Part shown: positions 1-9,349 of the stretch, piece after piece
Position numbering within the stretch: position 1 is the first letter of the stretch
How the letters are laid out: each line of letters starts with the position of its first letter
DNA from: Planctomycetota bacterium
Lineage (GTDB): Bacteria; Planctomycetota; SZUA-567; JAKLDR01
Length of the DNA: 64,000 nt
Direction: 5' to 3'
Assembly (NCBI GenBank): GCA_022703445.1
Contig: JAKLDR010000007.1
Span: forward strand, 45,472 to 109,471
Notes under the pieces: model-generated
The model's database searches: none
Seen by the model: only the letters and a program-made list of their open reading frames with translations
Told to the model about the DNA's origin: nothing
Program-made: the position numbers and the translations under genes

Positions 1-2
1 CC

Positions 3-2708
3 GCGCTGCACACCGGTTTCGAGCAGGTGGCCGGCATGACTGCCCAGGCTCTCACGCGCGAGACGGCCAAGTCCGCAGCGGGGATGGTGGAGAAGCTGGT
101 CCTGGGGGAGGGCGGGGATCCGGCCGCAGTTCTCCAGGTGTTGGGACGGGCGGTCAGTGCCATCCGGGCGCTGGACTGCGACGGGCGCGGCCCTGCCGAG
201 GTGGAGATTCCCCCGGAACTGGGGGTCAAGCCGCCGGCCGAAGCCGTCCCCGGGGCGGATGCGGCCATTCTGGCCGAGTTCCTGTCGCGGCAACCGGCCG
301 TGCTGGAGGAATTCGAGTCCCAGGCGTTGGAGTACGAGAAGACCAGGAGCCCGGAGGCGCTGGCCGTGGTTCGGCGCATCCTGCACAACCTCAAGGGCGA
401 GGCCGCCCTGCTGGGCCTGGGAGAAGTCGAACATCTCTGCCACCGGACCGAGGATATTCTCGCCAACGGTCTTGCGGAGCGGATGACCGACCTGCTGCTG
501 GGGGTGAAGGACTGGCTGGCCCGGGCCTTCGCGCATCGCTCCGGGACTGGTGCGGCGCCTGAACCGGCCGACCGGCTGCTCGACTCATTTACGGGGGGGC
601 CCGCAGCTACGCCGGGGACGGCGAAGCCTGCCGAGTCGGCCGGAACCCCTGCGGCTGCGCCGGCTGCTGCCGATCTGCCGCTGCCGGCGGGTTTCGACGT
701 GTCACTCTGTGGAGACTTCATTGCCGAGAGCCGCGACCACCTCGATGCGGCCGACGTGCACCTGCTGACCCTCGAGACCGAGCCGGAGAACGCCGAGGCC
801 ATGGCCGCGGTGTTCCGCGCCTTCCACACCATCAAGGGAGTGGCCGGTTTCCTGGGTCTGGCCGAGATTGGCGGCCTGGCCCACCAGGCCGAAAACCTGC
901 TCGACCGGGCGCGCAAGGGGGAACTGGCGCTGGCCGGAGCGGCCATGGACGCGGCATTCGAGGCCGGCGACGCCCTGAGGCGCCTGATCGAGTCGCTGGC
1001 CGGCGCGCTGGGCCGGGGGGCCATGCCCGCCCCTGACGCCGCCGTCCCCGGGCTGCTGGACCGGCTGCGGCTGGTGGCGGCGGGCGGGGGTCAGGCCGCG
1101 GCGACGGCGGTGGCGCACGCTCCCGGCCAGAAGTTGGGCGAGATCCTGGTGCAGAGCGGGGCGGCCAGCCGGGAGGCGGTCGAGGCCGCGGCCCGCATTC
1201 AGCAGGAGCCACAGGAGAAGAAGAAGCTCGGCGACATTCTGGTGGAGTCCGCAGTGCTGCCGAGGAAGAGCGTGGAAGCCGCGCTCGAGAAGCAGGCCGG
1301 CGACCCGGCGCGTCCGAAACTGGGCGAGGTGCTGGTGCAGTCCGGGGCGGTCAGCCCGGAGGAGGTCGGCAAGGCCCTCGAGAAGCAGCTCGAGCCGCCC
1401 CAGGCGCCGAAGCTAGGGGAGATCCTGGTGCGCGAGGGCCAGGCCTCCGCGCGGGACGTGGCTGCGGCGCTCAGGGCCCAGAAGGGGCCGGCGGCGGCGC
1501 AGGCGGTGCAGGTCAAGGAGACGGTCAAGGTCGATGCCGACCGCCTCGACCGTCTGCTCGACGCCATCGGAGAGTTGGTCATAGCCGAGTCTATGGTCAG
1601 CCAATCGACGGAGCTCAAATCGGCCGCCTCGCCGCAGCTGGAGCGGCATCTCGGGCAGCTCGACAAGATCACCCGCGAACTGCAGGAGATGGGCACGTCG
1701 CTGCGCATGGTGCCGGTGAAAGCCACCTTCCAGAAGATGGCCCGGCTGGTGCGGGACCTGGCCAAGAAGGCCGGCAAGCAGATCGATTTCATCACCGGCG
1801 GCGAGGAGACGGAGCTCGACAAGTCGGTGGTGGACCTGATCGGCGACCCGCTGGTGCACATGATCCGCAACGCCGTGGATCACGGCGTCGAGCCGGCCGA
1901 CGAGCGGCGCAGGGCCGGCAAGCCCGAGAGCGGGCGGATCGAACTGCGCGCCTTCCACAAGGGCGGGAACATCCACATCGAGATGACCGATGACGGGCGG
2001 GGCCTGCAGCGGGACCTGATCCTGGCCAAGGCCCGGGAGAAGGGCCTGCTCAAGTCCGGCGAAACCCCGCCGGATCACGAGGTCTTCAACCTGATCTTCC
2101 TGCCGGGCTTCTCGACGGCCAAGGTGGTCAGCGACGTCTCGGGCCGCGGCGTGGGCATGGACGTGGTCAGGAAGAACATCGAGGCGCTGCGCGGGGCAGT
2201 GGACATCCAGTCGCAGGCCGGCAAGGGAACGACGTTCACCATCCGGCTGCCGCTGACGCTGGCGATCATCGACGGGATGGTCGTGCGCCTCGGCCGGGAG
2301 CGTTACATCATCCCGACCCTGTCGGTCGTCCGGGCGGTGCGCCCCAAGGCCGAGGACGTCTTCTCGGTGCTCGGACGCGGTGAGATGCTCCGACTCCAGG
2401 GGGACCTCATACCCCTCTTCCGTCTCGACCGGCTCTTCGCCGCCGGCGCGGCCGAACAGGACGCCACCAGGGCGGTGGCCGTGCTGGTCGAGGACGAGGG
2501 CCGGCAAGCCGCCGTGCTGGTCGACGAACTCCTCGGCCAGCAGCAGATCGTCATCAAGAACCTGGGCGAAACCATGAAGGGCACGCAGGGCCTGTCGGGC
2601 GCAGCCATCATGCCAGACGGCACGGTCGGCCTGATCCTGGACGTGGGCGGACTCGTGAAGTTGGCCAACAGTGGCAGTCAGGCTGAGAAAGGGGATGCGG
2701 CAGCATGA
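3..2708 (+). CDS. cheA: Chemotaxis histidine kinase CheA, 5' end outside window
   Basis: This is the cytoplasmic kinase that phosphorylates CheY and CheB in response to receptor arrays. The frame is open to the window edge, and neither the GTG at 27 nor the ATG at 36 has a Shine-Dalgarno sequence, so the gene probably starts upstream. Numbering from GTG 27, two Hpt domains are visible with phospho-acceptor His120 (ILHNLKGEA) and His267 (AFHTIKGVA). Four tandem repeats of about 35 residues follow (369-487; pattern KLGEILVQSG...A), resembling the N-terminal segment of GspE/PilB-type ATPases. The dimerisation helices lie near 500-560, the ATPase domain near 600-745 (N-box HMIRNAVDHG, DDGRG, GRGVGMDVV), and a CheW-like domain ends the protein. 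No receiver domain is present. The stop overlaps the next ATG (ATGA). The identity is secure; the role of the repeats is unknown. Confidence 0.95.
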   Translation, partial: ALHTGFEQVAGMTAQALTRETAKSAAGMVEKLVLGEGGDPAAVLQVLGRAVSAIRALDCDGRGPAEVEIPPELGVKPPAEAVPGADAAILAEFLSRQPAVLEEFESQALEYEKTRSPEALAVVRRILHNLKGEAALLGLGEVEHLCHRTEDILANGLAERMTDLLLGVKDWLARAFAHRSGTGAAPEPADRLLDSFTGGPAATPGTAKPAESAGTPAAAPAAADLPLPAGFDVSLCGDFIAESRDHLDAADVHLLTLETEPENAEAMAAVFRAFHTIKGVAGFLGLAEIGGLAHQAENLLDRARKGELALAGAAMDAAFEAGDALRRLIESLAGALGRGAMPAPDAAVPGLLDRLRLVAAGGGQAAATAVAHAPGQKLGEILVQSGAASREAVEAAARIQQEPQEKKKLGDILVESAVLPRKSVEAALEKQAGDPARPKLGEVLVQSGAVSPEEVGKALEKQLEPPQAPKLGEILVREGQASARDVAAALRAQKGPAAAQAVQVKETVKVDADRLDRLLDAIGELVIAESMVSQSTELKSAASPQLERHLGQLDKITRELQEMGTSLRMVPVKATFQKMARLVRDLAKKAGKQIDFITGGEETELDKSVVDLIGDPLVHMIRNAVDHGVEPADERRRAGKPESGRIELRAFHKGGNIHIEMTDDGRGLQRDLILAKAREKGLLKSGETPPDHEVFNLIFLPGFSTAKVVSDVSGRGVGMDVVRKNIEALRGAVDIQSQAGKGTTFTIRLPLTLAIIDGMVVRLGRERYIIPTLSVVRAVRPKAEDVFSVLGRGEMLRLQGDLIPLFRLDRLFAAGAAEQDATRAVAVLVEDEGRQAAVLVDELLGQQQIVIKNLGETMKGTQGLSGAAIMPDGTVGLILDVGGLVKLANSGSQAEKGDAAA

Positions 2709-2893
2709 TCAGCATCGCCCGAAGCCCGGATTGGCGCATAAGCCGCAGGGCCAAACGGACGGCCACGGTCGCATTGCTCGTCGCCCTGGCCATGCTCGCC
2801 GGGGTGCTGGCTGTGGCCGCCGCAGAAGCTCTTGGCGACAGGTCGCAGCGAATGATCGGGGAACAAGGTGCGAAGGGAGGGCAGGAATGGTGA
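2705..2893 (+). CDS. Small putative membrane protein between cheA and the porin gene
   Basis: This 62-residue frame starts at an ATG overlapping the cheA stop (ATGA) and ends 7 bases inside the next gene, the same translational-coupling geometry as the real genes of the operon. A purine-rich GGGGATG lies 10-15 bases upstream of the start. The product has a basic N-terminus followed by one hydrophobic segment (about residues 22-41, VALLVALAMLAGVLAVAAAE), so it could be a single-pass inner-membrane peptide or a degenerate signal sequence. I recognise no family. It may be only a coupling frame that carries ribosomes to the porin start. Confidence 0.4.
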   Translation: MISIARSPDWRISRRAKRTATVALLVALAMLAGVLAVAAAEALGDRSQRMIGEQGAKGGQEW

Positions 2894-4428
2894 GCGTATT
2901 TGCGTTGCGCAAGGCAGGGCTCCTGGGAATCGTGCTCTTGGTTGTCTGGTCAGCGACGGTGATGGCTGGGGAGCCATCACCGCAGATGCCGGCCCCCGCC
3001 CTGCGCACCAAGCGTGCCGAGGCGGAGCGGTTGTTGAAGGAGATAGACGACCAGACTGCTGCCCGCAAGAAATCCGCGGCTTCGCTCCTCCAGGTGGCAT
3101 CCGAGACCGGGACTGATCTGAATGTGGTGAAGCCACGAATGGACGAGTTGAATGCGGAGATCAAGAAACTGGACGCCAAGCGCACCGAGTTGAAGGCCGA
3201 GATTGACAGGCTCGACAAGGAGTTGGCTCGTCCTGAGAACCTCACTCTGGAGGAAAGACTGGCCAAACTGGAGAAGGAAGTTGAGGCCGCCAGAAAGGCG
3301 GACCAGCAGCGCGTCTCTACGCTGACACTCAAGCCCAATGTAGGGGCCAAGCTGTACGGCTACTTCAAATTCGACGCTTCCTGGGACGATGGCCGGGTGG
3401 ACAACGGCAACTACGCCAGGTGGGCGGAGTCACAGGCCATCGAGAAGAAGGATCCCGAGTCCAACATGACGGCCAACCAATCCCGGCTGGGTCTGACCCT
3501 GTTTGGAACCGACCCTGGCCCCATGAAGCCCAGCGCGACCCTGGAGGTGGATCTATATGGCAGCGGCACGGCAGAGAACAAGCCGGAAATGTTGGTCCGG
3601 CAGGCATACATGCAGCTTGATTTTCCCGACTACCAGTTCTCGGTGATTGCCGGACAAACGTCGGACGTTATCAGCCCGCTCAACCCGAGCACGCTCAACT
3701 ACACGGTTCTGTGGTGGAACGGCAACGTCGGCTACCGCCGTCCGCAGCTGCGCCTGACGAAGGGCTTCACGTTTGGTCCGCTGGGCCTGGAACTGGCTGC
3801 CGCGGCCACCCGCAATATCGGCCATGACAACGGGGCGCTGGACCCCGGCGATACAGGGGAAGACGCCGGGACGCCCGGGGTGCAATGGAGATCGGCGATC
3901 TCCTTCCCGTCGCTTACCGAGAAGCCGGTGGTGCTGGGGGCCTCCGGTCACTGGGCACGCGAGGAATACGACACGGACACGTCCGACGAACACTACAACC
4001 GGACCAGCAACTCGGTCAACCTGGATCTCAGCCTGCCGATCACGCGCTGGCTGGCTCTTAAGGGCGAGTGCTACTCTGGCCGGAACATGGACAGTTACCT
4101 GGGCGGGATTGGCCAGGGCATCAATGCCACCACCTTGAGCGAGATCCGCAGCAAGGGCTGCTGGGGTGCAGCCAACCTGCGTGCGACATCCGGCTGGCTG
4201 TCGAGGTGGGACATCAATGCCGGAGTCGGCCTGGACGACCCCAATAACGACGATTTGGGCGTTGGTGCCCGCTCCAGGAATTTCGCCCTCTTCGGCAACG
4301 CGACCTGCGATCTCGGACGTGGCGTGAGCGCCGGGATCGAGTACATGCACCTGGAGACCGATTACCTCGGACAGGACGATCCGGCCCGAGTCAATCGCGT
4401 GCAGTTCTCTCTGATCTACAAGTTCTAG
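2887..4428 (+). CDS. DcaP-like outer-membrane porin with N-terminal coiled coil
   Basis: The start is ATG 2887, preceded by GGGAGGGCAGGA, although the frame is open further upstream. The 513-residue product has a signal peptide (about 1-27, ending VMAGEP) and a long charged helical coiled coil (about 35-145, with KRTELKAEIDRLDKEL). An amphipathic beta-rich region rich in aromatic residues follows, and the protein ends in IYKF, a terminal aromatic residue typical of outer-membrane beta-barrels. The stretch around SVIAGQTSDVISPLNPSTLN recalls DcaP-type trimeric porins. It would insert in the outer membrane for solute uptake. Its place between cheA and cheW is odd and suggests that uptake and taxis to the same compound are co-regulated. 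The substrate is unknown. Confidence 0.75.
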   Translation: MVSVFALRKAGLLGIVLLVVWSATVMAGEPSPQMPAPALRTKRAEAERLLKEIDDQTAARKKSAASLLQVASETGTDLNVVKPRMDELNAEIKKLDAKRTELKAEIDRLDKELARPENLTLEERLAKLEKEVEAARKADQQRVSTLTLKPNVGAKLYGYFKFDASWDDGRVDNGNYARWAESQAIEKKDPESNMTANQSRLGLTLFGTDPGPMKPSATLEVDLYGSGTAENKPEMLVRQAYMQLDFPDYQFSVIAGQTSDVISPLNPSTLNYTVLWWNGNVGYRRPQLRLTKGFTFGPLGLELAAAATRNIGHDNGALDPGDTGEDAGTPGVQWRSAISFPSLTEKPVVLGASGHWAREEYDTDTSDEHYNRTSNSVNLDLSLPITRWLALKGECYSGRNMDSYLGGIGQGINATTLSEIRSKGCWGAANLRATSGWLSRWDINAGVGLDDPNNDDLGVGARSRNFALFGNATCDLGRGVSAGIEYMHLETDYLGQDDPARVNRVQFSLIYKF

Positions 4429-4449
4429 GCGTGCAGAAAAGGAGCCAAC

Positions 4450-4974
4450 ATGAGCACAACCGAAGGAACTGCCCCGGCGCGGGAGGCCAGGCCGGTATCG
4501 ACGCTCGGCGGAAAGTACCTGACCTTTCAGTTGAGCGCGGAGACCTACGGCCTGGAGATACTCAAGGTTCAGGAAATCATAGGGCTGATGAAGGTCACCC
4601 ATGTCCCCCGGACTCCGTCCTTTGTGCGCGGGGTGATCAACCTGCGCGGGAAGGTCATACCGGTGATTGATCTGCGCCAGAAGTTCGGAATCCCCTCGCG
4701 AGAGGACACAGAGAAGACCTGCATCATCGTGGTGCAGGTGCTCAGGGCCGAAAGGCAGTTGGTGATCATGGGCATTATTGTGGACGAGGTGAGCGAAGTG
4801 TTGGACATCACCTGCAATCAGATAGAACCTGCGCCGGAATTCGGCGCCGCGGTGCATACGGCGTTCATCATGGGCATGGGTAAGGTTGGGCAGAAGGTGG
4901 TGATCATGCTTGACATTGACAAGGTGCTTTCCGGCAACGAGGTGGCCGCGGTCGAACACGCAGCCAAGGCCTAG
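4450..4974 (+). CDS. cheW: Chemotaxis coupling protein CheW
   Basis: CheW bridges chemoreceptors and CheA in the signalling array. The 174-residue protein has the full CheW fold signature: LTFQLSAETYGLEILKVQEI near the start, then VPRTPSFVRGVINLRGKVIPVIDLR and a C-terminal IIVDEVSEVLDI. An extra N-terminal stretch of about 20 residues (Pro/Ala rich) precedes the domain. The gene follows the porin gene by 21 bases with AAAAGGAGC before the ATG, and precedes mcp by 38 bases with AAAGGAGAGG. The identity is secure. Confidence 0.96.
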   Translation: MSTTEGTAPAREARPVSTLGGKYLTFQLSAETYGLEILKVQEIIGLMKVTHVPRTPSFVRGVINLRGKVIPVIDLRQKFGIPSREDTEKTCIIVVQVLRAERQLVIMGIIVDEVSEVLDITCNQIEPAPEFGAAVHTAFIMGMGKVGQKVVIMLDIDKVLSGNEVAAVEHAAKA

Positions 4975-5012
4975 CCTGGGTTGTGAGGCAAAGAGAATAA
5001 AGGAGAGGAATC

Positions 5013-7040
5013 ATGTTCAAGAATCTCTCTCTGGCGGCGAAGATCGGCATGGGGTTCGGAGCGTTGGTGTTGATGGCGGCGGTCCTTGGCTACTTGGGCT
5101 GGAGCGGTTTGTCTTCGGTCACCGGCAACATGGACATACTTAACCGTGGCAATGAAGCTCAGTCCAAGCTGGGGGATTGTGCCAATCTGAGGCGGGATTT
5201 CGGACTTTATGGGTTCGAGAAGAAAGGCAGCGACGCCAAGGACGCGGCCGAGAAATGGAAGGATGCCTACGATGAGTTGGTGGTCAAACTCGGCGAACTG
5301 AGGAATACGACGGGGCTCAGCGCAGGCGATAGGGCGTTGGCCGACAAGGCCATCACGCAGGCAGAGGCCTACAAGTCGGCTTTCGAACAGTATAGCAGGT
5401 CCAGGCGCATGAAGGACGAGGCTTTTGATGCGTGGCGCAAGATTGGCGCAGCGGTTACAGAGGATATTGCGAAGGTAGACGAGGCGGTGATCGCTCCGGC
5501 GCGTGATTCCGCCGAGAAGCTCAAGGATGTTGACAAAGTAATCGAATGGAATCGTGTTTCCGGGAAACTTGATGAACAGGTGATCCAGACGTTCCTGCTG
5601 ATGCGCGTGAGCGCTGTATACCTGCTGGCCACCAATGGCGAGAAGGAATGGGAAGGCTATCAGGCTCAACTCAAGAAGGTCAGAGCCGGACTTGCTTCTT
5701 GGACAAGTCTGGTCAAAGGCCGTTCTGAGCTGGAAAACGTGGCAGCCAAGATCTCCAGCCATATCGATAAGTACGAAGAGGCAGGTAACAAGTATCACCA
5801 GGGCATGCTCTTGGGTGGCACCAGCGCTGGCGAGTTGGCATCTACTGCCAGCACGGTCGTGGGAACAATGGCCGATCTGAAAGCCTCTCTGCAGAAGGCT
5901 AATGTGGCAGTGGTGGCCCGGACGAACAGGCTGGCGGTCATCATGACAGTCGCTGGGGTGCTCCTGGGCATACTACTGGCTTTCTTCATTACCCGCAGCA
6001 TTACTCGTCCAATCAACAAGGTGATCGAGGGGTTGTCGAGCGGGGCCGAACAGGTCTCGTCGGCTTCGGGGCAGGTATCGCAGGCTTCGCAGCAGATGGC
6101 GGAGGGGGCGTCGGAGCAGGCCTCGTCGCTCGAGGAGACGTCGGCGTCACTGGAGGAGATGTCCTCGATGACGAAGCAGAACGCCGACAACGCCCGGCAG
6201 GCCAACGGGATGGCGAATGAGGCGAAGACGGCGGCGGAGAGCGGCCGGGAGGCCATGCAGCGGATGGCCGATGCCATCAACCGGATCAAGAACTCCTCCG
6301 ACCAGACCGCCAAGATCGTCAAGACCATCGACGAGATCGCCTTCCAGACAAACCTGCTGGCGTTGAACGCGGCGGTCGAGGCGGCACGGGCAGGAGAGGC
6401 CGGCAAGGGGTTCGCGGTGGTGGCGGAGGAGGTACGGAACCTGGCGCAGCGTTCGGCGGAGGCCGCGAAGAACACGTCCTCGCTGATCGAGGAGTCGCAG
6501 AAGAACGCCGACGGTGGCGTGAAGGTGTCGACGGAGGTTGCGGAGATACTGAAGCAGATTGCCGAGGCCGCGAACAAGGTGACGCAAGTGTCCGGGGAAG
6601 TGGCGGCGGCCAGTGATGAGCAGTCCAAGGGCATCGAGCAGGTGAATGTGGCAGTCAGTCAGATGGACAAGGTCACGCAGTCGAACGCGGCTAACGCGGA
6701 GGAGTCGGCGTCGGCGAGCGAGGAGCTGTCCGGGCAGGCCCGTGAGCTGCAGGACATGGTGCAGACGCTCACCCAGATCGTCGGCGGGGCCGGGGCTGGG
6801 AGCAACGGCAACGGGAAGGCTCGGGTCCGTCAGCAGCACGGTTCGGCGCAGCATCCCGGCGGCAACGGCGGCGGCGATGCCGGGGCTGGGCTGAAGAACC
6901 GGGTGCACGACATGCTGCAGCGCAAGGCGCCGGCGGCGGCCAAGAAGGAGAAGGCCCCGGCCCTGGTGCACGCCGGCGCCGAGGCCAGGAAACCCCAGAC
7001 CGTCATACCCCTGGATGACGAAGAACTGAAGGAGTTCTAG
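5013..7040 (+). CDS. mcp: Methyl-accepting chemotaxis protein with short HAMP junction
   Basis: This transmembrane chemoreceptor has 675 residues. TM1 (about 11-32) is followed by a periplasmic helical sensor of about 270 residues, then TM2 (about 307-330). Only [13 protein letters not shown] remains of a HAMP domain, so its second helix appears to be missing. The cytoplasmic signalling hairpin has the canonical tip [20 protein letters not shown] (near 440-460) and flanking Gln/Glu-rich methylation helices. The tail is Gly/Ala/Lys rich and ends [11 protein letters not shown], a tail type I associate with deltaproteobacterial-style receptors; there is no NWETF-like CheR tether. The sensor half (to about 5990) is visibly less GC-rich than the signalling half, hinting at a swapped sensor domain. 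It is flanked by cheW and, after a structured gap, cheR. Confidence 0.95.
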   Translation: MFKNLSLAAKIGMGFGALVLMAAVLGYLGWSGLSSVTGNMDILNRGNEAQSKLGDCANLRRDFGLYGFEKKGSDAKDAAEKWKDAYDELVVKLGELRNTTGLSAGDRALADKAITQAEAYKSAFEQYSRSRRMKDEAFDAWRKIGAAVTEDIAKVDEAVIAPARDSAEKLKDVDKVIEWNRVSGKLDEQVIQTFLLMRVSAVYLLATNGEKEWEGYQAQLKKVRAGLASWTSLVKGRSELENVAAKISSHIDKYEEAGNKYHQGMLLGGTSAGELASTASTVVGTMADLKASLQKANVAVVARTNRLAVIMTVAGVLLGILLAFFITRSITRPINKVIEGLSSGAEQVSSASGQVSQASQQMAEGASEQASSLEETSASLEEMSSMTKQNADNARQANGMANEAKTAAESGREAMQRMADAINRIKNSSDQTAKIVKTIDEIAFQTNLLALNAAVEAARAGEAGKGFAVVAEEVRNLAQRSAEAAKNTSSLIEESQKNADGGVKVSTEVAEILKQIAEAANKVTQVSGEVAAASDEQSKGIEQVNVAVSQMDKVTQSNAANAEESASASEELSGQARELQDMVQTLTQIVGGAGAGSNGNGKARVRQQHGSAQHPGGNGGGDAGAGLKNRVHDMLQRKAPAAAKKEKAPALVHAGAEARKPQTVIPLDDEELKEF

Positions 7041-7048
7041 GGAACATG

Positions 7049-7131
7049 GGGGCGCGCCGCAGGCGCAGCTGGCCGCTGCCCGCGAAGAGCTGAGCCTGGC
7101 AGGCACCCACCAGCCTGCAAGGCGCGCCCCC
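7049..7131 (+). repeat. Long inverted repeat between mcp and cheR
   Basis: Bases 7049-7065 (11 bp GGGGGCGCGCC plus GCAGGC) pair with 7113-7131 (GCCTGC, a 2-base bulge, then GGCGCGCCCCC). This makes a 17-bp stem over a loop of about 47 bases, which itself contains CAGCT (7067-7071) opposite AGCTG (7088-7092). The structure starts 9 bases after the mcp stop. No T-tract follows, so it may be an attenuator, an mRNA-stability element or a Rho-independent-like hairpin that tunes cheR onward. Confidence 0.5.
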
Positions 7132-7181
7132 TGAAGTTCCGTCCGGGCCGGAGGTTCCGGTCCGGGTTCCCGGAGGCGGAG

Positions 7182-7991
7182 ATGGAAGCCAAGGTTTTTG
7201 AGGCCTTTCGCGACCTGATCTACGAGCGCAGCGGGATAACGCTGCGCGACGGGAAGGAGTCGCTGGTGCAGGCCCGCGTCGGCAAGCGGATGCGGGCGCT
7301 GGGCCTTGACGACCACCGGCAGTATCTTGAGCTGGTGACCGGAGATGAGAGCGGGGAAGAGGTGGTGCAGCTCCTGGATGCCATCTCCACGAACGTGACG
7401 AAGTTCTTCCGGGAGCCGGAGCATTTCGAATTTCTGGCGCGGGTGGTGGGCGAGTGGCTCAGGGCCGGGCAGCGCAGGTTTCGGTTCTGGTCGGCGGCAT
7501 CCTCGACCGGCGAGGAGCCGTACACCATGGCCATGACGCTGCTCGAGACCCCAGGCGCGGCCGGCACGGACATGAAGTTGCTGGCCACGGACATCTCCAC
7601 GCGGGTGCTGGAGAAGGCCCAGGCCGGGGAGTACGGCATCGACAAGCTCGGCGAGGTGCCCGGAAGGATGCTGGATCGCTGGTTCACCCGGATGCGGGAT
7701 GGCGAGGGGAACCGGTATCGGGTGAAGGACGAACTCCGACGGATGATAGTCTTCCGGCGGATGAACCTGTCGACGCCGCCGTTTCCGATGCAGGGGCCCC
7801 TCGACGTGATCTTCTGTCGGAACGTGATGATCTACTTCGACAATGATGTCCGCCGCCGGCTGCTGGCGGACATGTATCGCCTGCTGAAGCCCGGCGGCTA
7901 CCTGATGGTCGGGCACGCCGAGAGCCTGACCGGGATGGTCAGCGAGTTCAGGACGGTAGTGCCATCCATCTACGTGAAGGGGATGGCATGA
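7182..7991 (+). CDS. cheR: Chemotaxis protein methyltransferase CheR
   Basis: CheR methylates receptor glutamates using S-adenosylmethionine. The 269-residue protein has the N-terminal helical receptor-binding domain (FRDLIYERSGITL) and the Rossmann methyltransferase domain. Landmarks are TNVTKFFREPEHF, the SAM-binding RFWSAASSTGEEPYT, DVIFCRNVMIYFD and the late LKPGGYLMVGHAESL. A GGAGG-type Shine-Dalgarno (CCGGAGGCGGAG) precedes the ATG. The stop overlaps the cheD ATG by four bases. The length is normal for the family. Confidence 0.97.
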   Translation: MEAKVFEAFRDLIYERSGITLRDGKESLVQARVGKRMRALGLDDHRQYLELVTGDESGEEVVQLLDAISTNVTKFFREPEHFEFLARVVGEWLRAGQRRFRFWSAASSTGEEPYTMAMTLLETPGAAGTDMKLLATDISTRVLEKAQAGEYGIDKLGEVPGRMLDRWFTRMRDGEGNRYRVKDELRRMIVFRRMNLSTPPFPMQGPLDVIFCRNVMIYFDNDVRRRLLADMYRLLKPGGYLMVGHAESLTGMVSEFRTVVPSIYVKGMA

Positions 7992-8491
7992 GCGGCCTGG
8001 TGGGAGCGCCTCCCGCTCAGCAGACGGTGGGAATTTCGGAGATGCTGGTGCGCTCTGGCGGCGAGGACGTGCTGGTCACCTATTCGCTGGGTTCCTGCGT
8101 TGGGGTGGCCGCCTACGACCCGGTCGCGCGGGCCGGCGGGTTGATCCACTGCATGCTGCCGCTTTCCAAGATCGACGCAGCCAAGGCCGCCGCGGCGCCG
8201 GCCATGTTCGTGGACACGGGGGTGCCTGCGCTGCTCAACGCGCTCTTCGAGTACGGAGCGGAGCGCAAGCGTTTGGTGGTCAAGGTGGCGGGCGCCTCGT
8301 CGCTCCTGGACGAGAAGGGGCTTTTCAAGATCGGGGAGCGCAACTACACGGTGTTGCGCAAGCTTCTCTGGAAGAACAACATCCTGATAGCCGCGGAGGA
8401 CGTGGGGGGGCAGGTGGCCCGGACCATGTACCTGCACATGGCCACGGGGCGCACGGTCATCCGCTCGCAGGGGCAGGAGCGTGACCTGTGA
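7988..8491 (+). CDS. cheD: Chemoreceptor glutamine deamidase CheD
   Basis: CheD deamidates specific receptor glutamines and usually partners CheC/CheX-type phosphatases. The 167-residue protein carries the family core with catalytic Cys37 in YSLGSCVGV and His54 in LIHCMLPLS, followed by the conserved KVAGASSLLD-type segment and NYTVLRKLLWKNNI. It overlaps cheR by ATGA at the 5' end, and its TGA lies inside the GTG of the next gene. A CheX/C-like protein encoded three genes downstream fits the known CheC-CheD partnership. Confidence 0.96.
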   Translation: MSGLVGAPPAQQTVGISEMLVRSGGEDVLVTYSLGSCVGVAAYDPVARAGGLIHCMLPLSKIDAAKAAAAPAMFVDTGVPALLNALFEYGAERKRLVVKVAGASSLLDEKGLFKIGERNYTVLRKLLWKNNILIAAEDVGGQVARTMYLHMATGRTVIRSQGQERDL

Positions 8492-9345
8492 GTCGGCGGG
8501 ACGAGGTTCTGTCGCGCCTCAGGGACGTCCCGGCGATGCCGGCGGCGGCCATGGAGGCCATTCGTGTGCTGCAGGACCCGCGCGCCGATGCGCAGGCCAT
8601 CATGAAAGCGCTGGAGCATGATCCGGGGCTGACCGCCAACGTTCTGCGCCTGGCCAACTCGGCCTACTTTGGAACGCCGCGGAAGGTCAGCACCGTCCGC
8701 GAGGCGGCCGTGCGGCTGGGCACAAAACGCATCCTCAGGGTGGTGGTGGCCTGCGCAGCGGCTCCGGTGGTACGGCGCGGGATCAAGGGGTACGATCTGC
8801 CTCCCGGAGAGCTATGGCAGCACTCCGCCTCGGTGGCGGTGGGGACCGACGCGCTGGCCGAGGTGCTCAAGGCGGCACTCCCGGCGTCGGCCTTCACCGC
8901 CGGGCTGCTCCACGACGTCGGGAAGATCCTGCTGGGGACCTATCTGGAGGTGGACGCCGCGGCCATCATACAGCTGGCCGTCAGCGAGAAGATCGGCTTC
9001 GACGAGGCCGAGCGCCGGGTTCTGGGCATCGACCATGCCGAGGCCGGCGCCGCTCTCCTGGAGAGCTGGGACCTGCCTGAGGACGTGGTCCAGGCGGCCC
9101 GTTGGCACCACCGTCCGGACGATGCGCCGGGCCGTCTGATTACCCTGGATCTGGTCCATGCGGCGGACGCCCTGTCGATGGCCGAGGGACTGGGCATCGG
9201 CCGCGACGGCCTGCAGTACCGGCCGTCGAAGGCCGTGGTGCTGCGGCTCGGGTTGACCACGCGCGTCGAGGAGCTGACTCTGTGTCGGGTGCTGGTCGCG
9301 CTCAAGGAGCTCAAGGACATGTACGCCGCGCCCGGCGGGAGGTAG
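8488..9345 (+). CDS. HDOD-domain signalling protein
   Basis: This 285-residue protein uses a GTG start overlapping the cheD stop (GTGA). It matches the HDOD family: LRDVPAMPAAA, then EHDPGLTANVLRLANSAYFG and VSTVREAAVRLGTKRIL, and an intact LLHDVGK His-Asp motif, which many HDOD proteins lack. HDOD domains occur in chemotaxis and second-messenger signalling, and their chemical activity is mostly unproven. Embedded between cheD and cheY, it is probably a regulatory output or adaptor of this pathway. The family call is strong; the function is inference. Confidence 0.9.
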   Translation: MSRRDEVLSRLRDVPAMPAAAMEAIRVLQDPRADAQAIMKALEHDPGLTANVLRLANSAYFGTPRKVSTVREAAVRLGTKRILRVVVACAAAPVVRRGIKGYDLPPGELWQHSASVAVGTDALAEVLKAALPASAFTAGLLHDVGKILLGTYLEVDAAAIIQLAVSEKIGFDEAERRVLGIDHAEAGAALLESWDLPEDVVQAARWHHRPDDAPGRLITLDLVHAADALSMAEGLGIGRDGLQYRPSKAVVLRLGLTTRVEELTLCRVLVALKELKDMYAAPGGR

Positions 9346-9349
9346 ATCG

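Noticed and set aside
2671..2886. Upstream extension of the porin reading frame to 2671
   Set aside because: ATG 2887 has a strong ribosome site and starts a signal peptide; the extension overlaps cheA and is Arg/Gly-rich noise.
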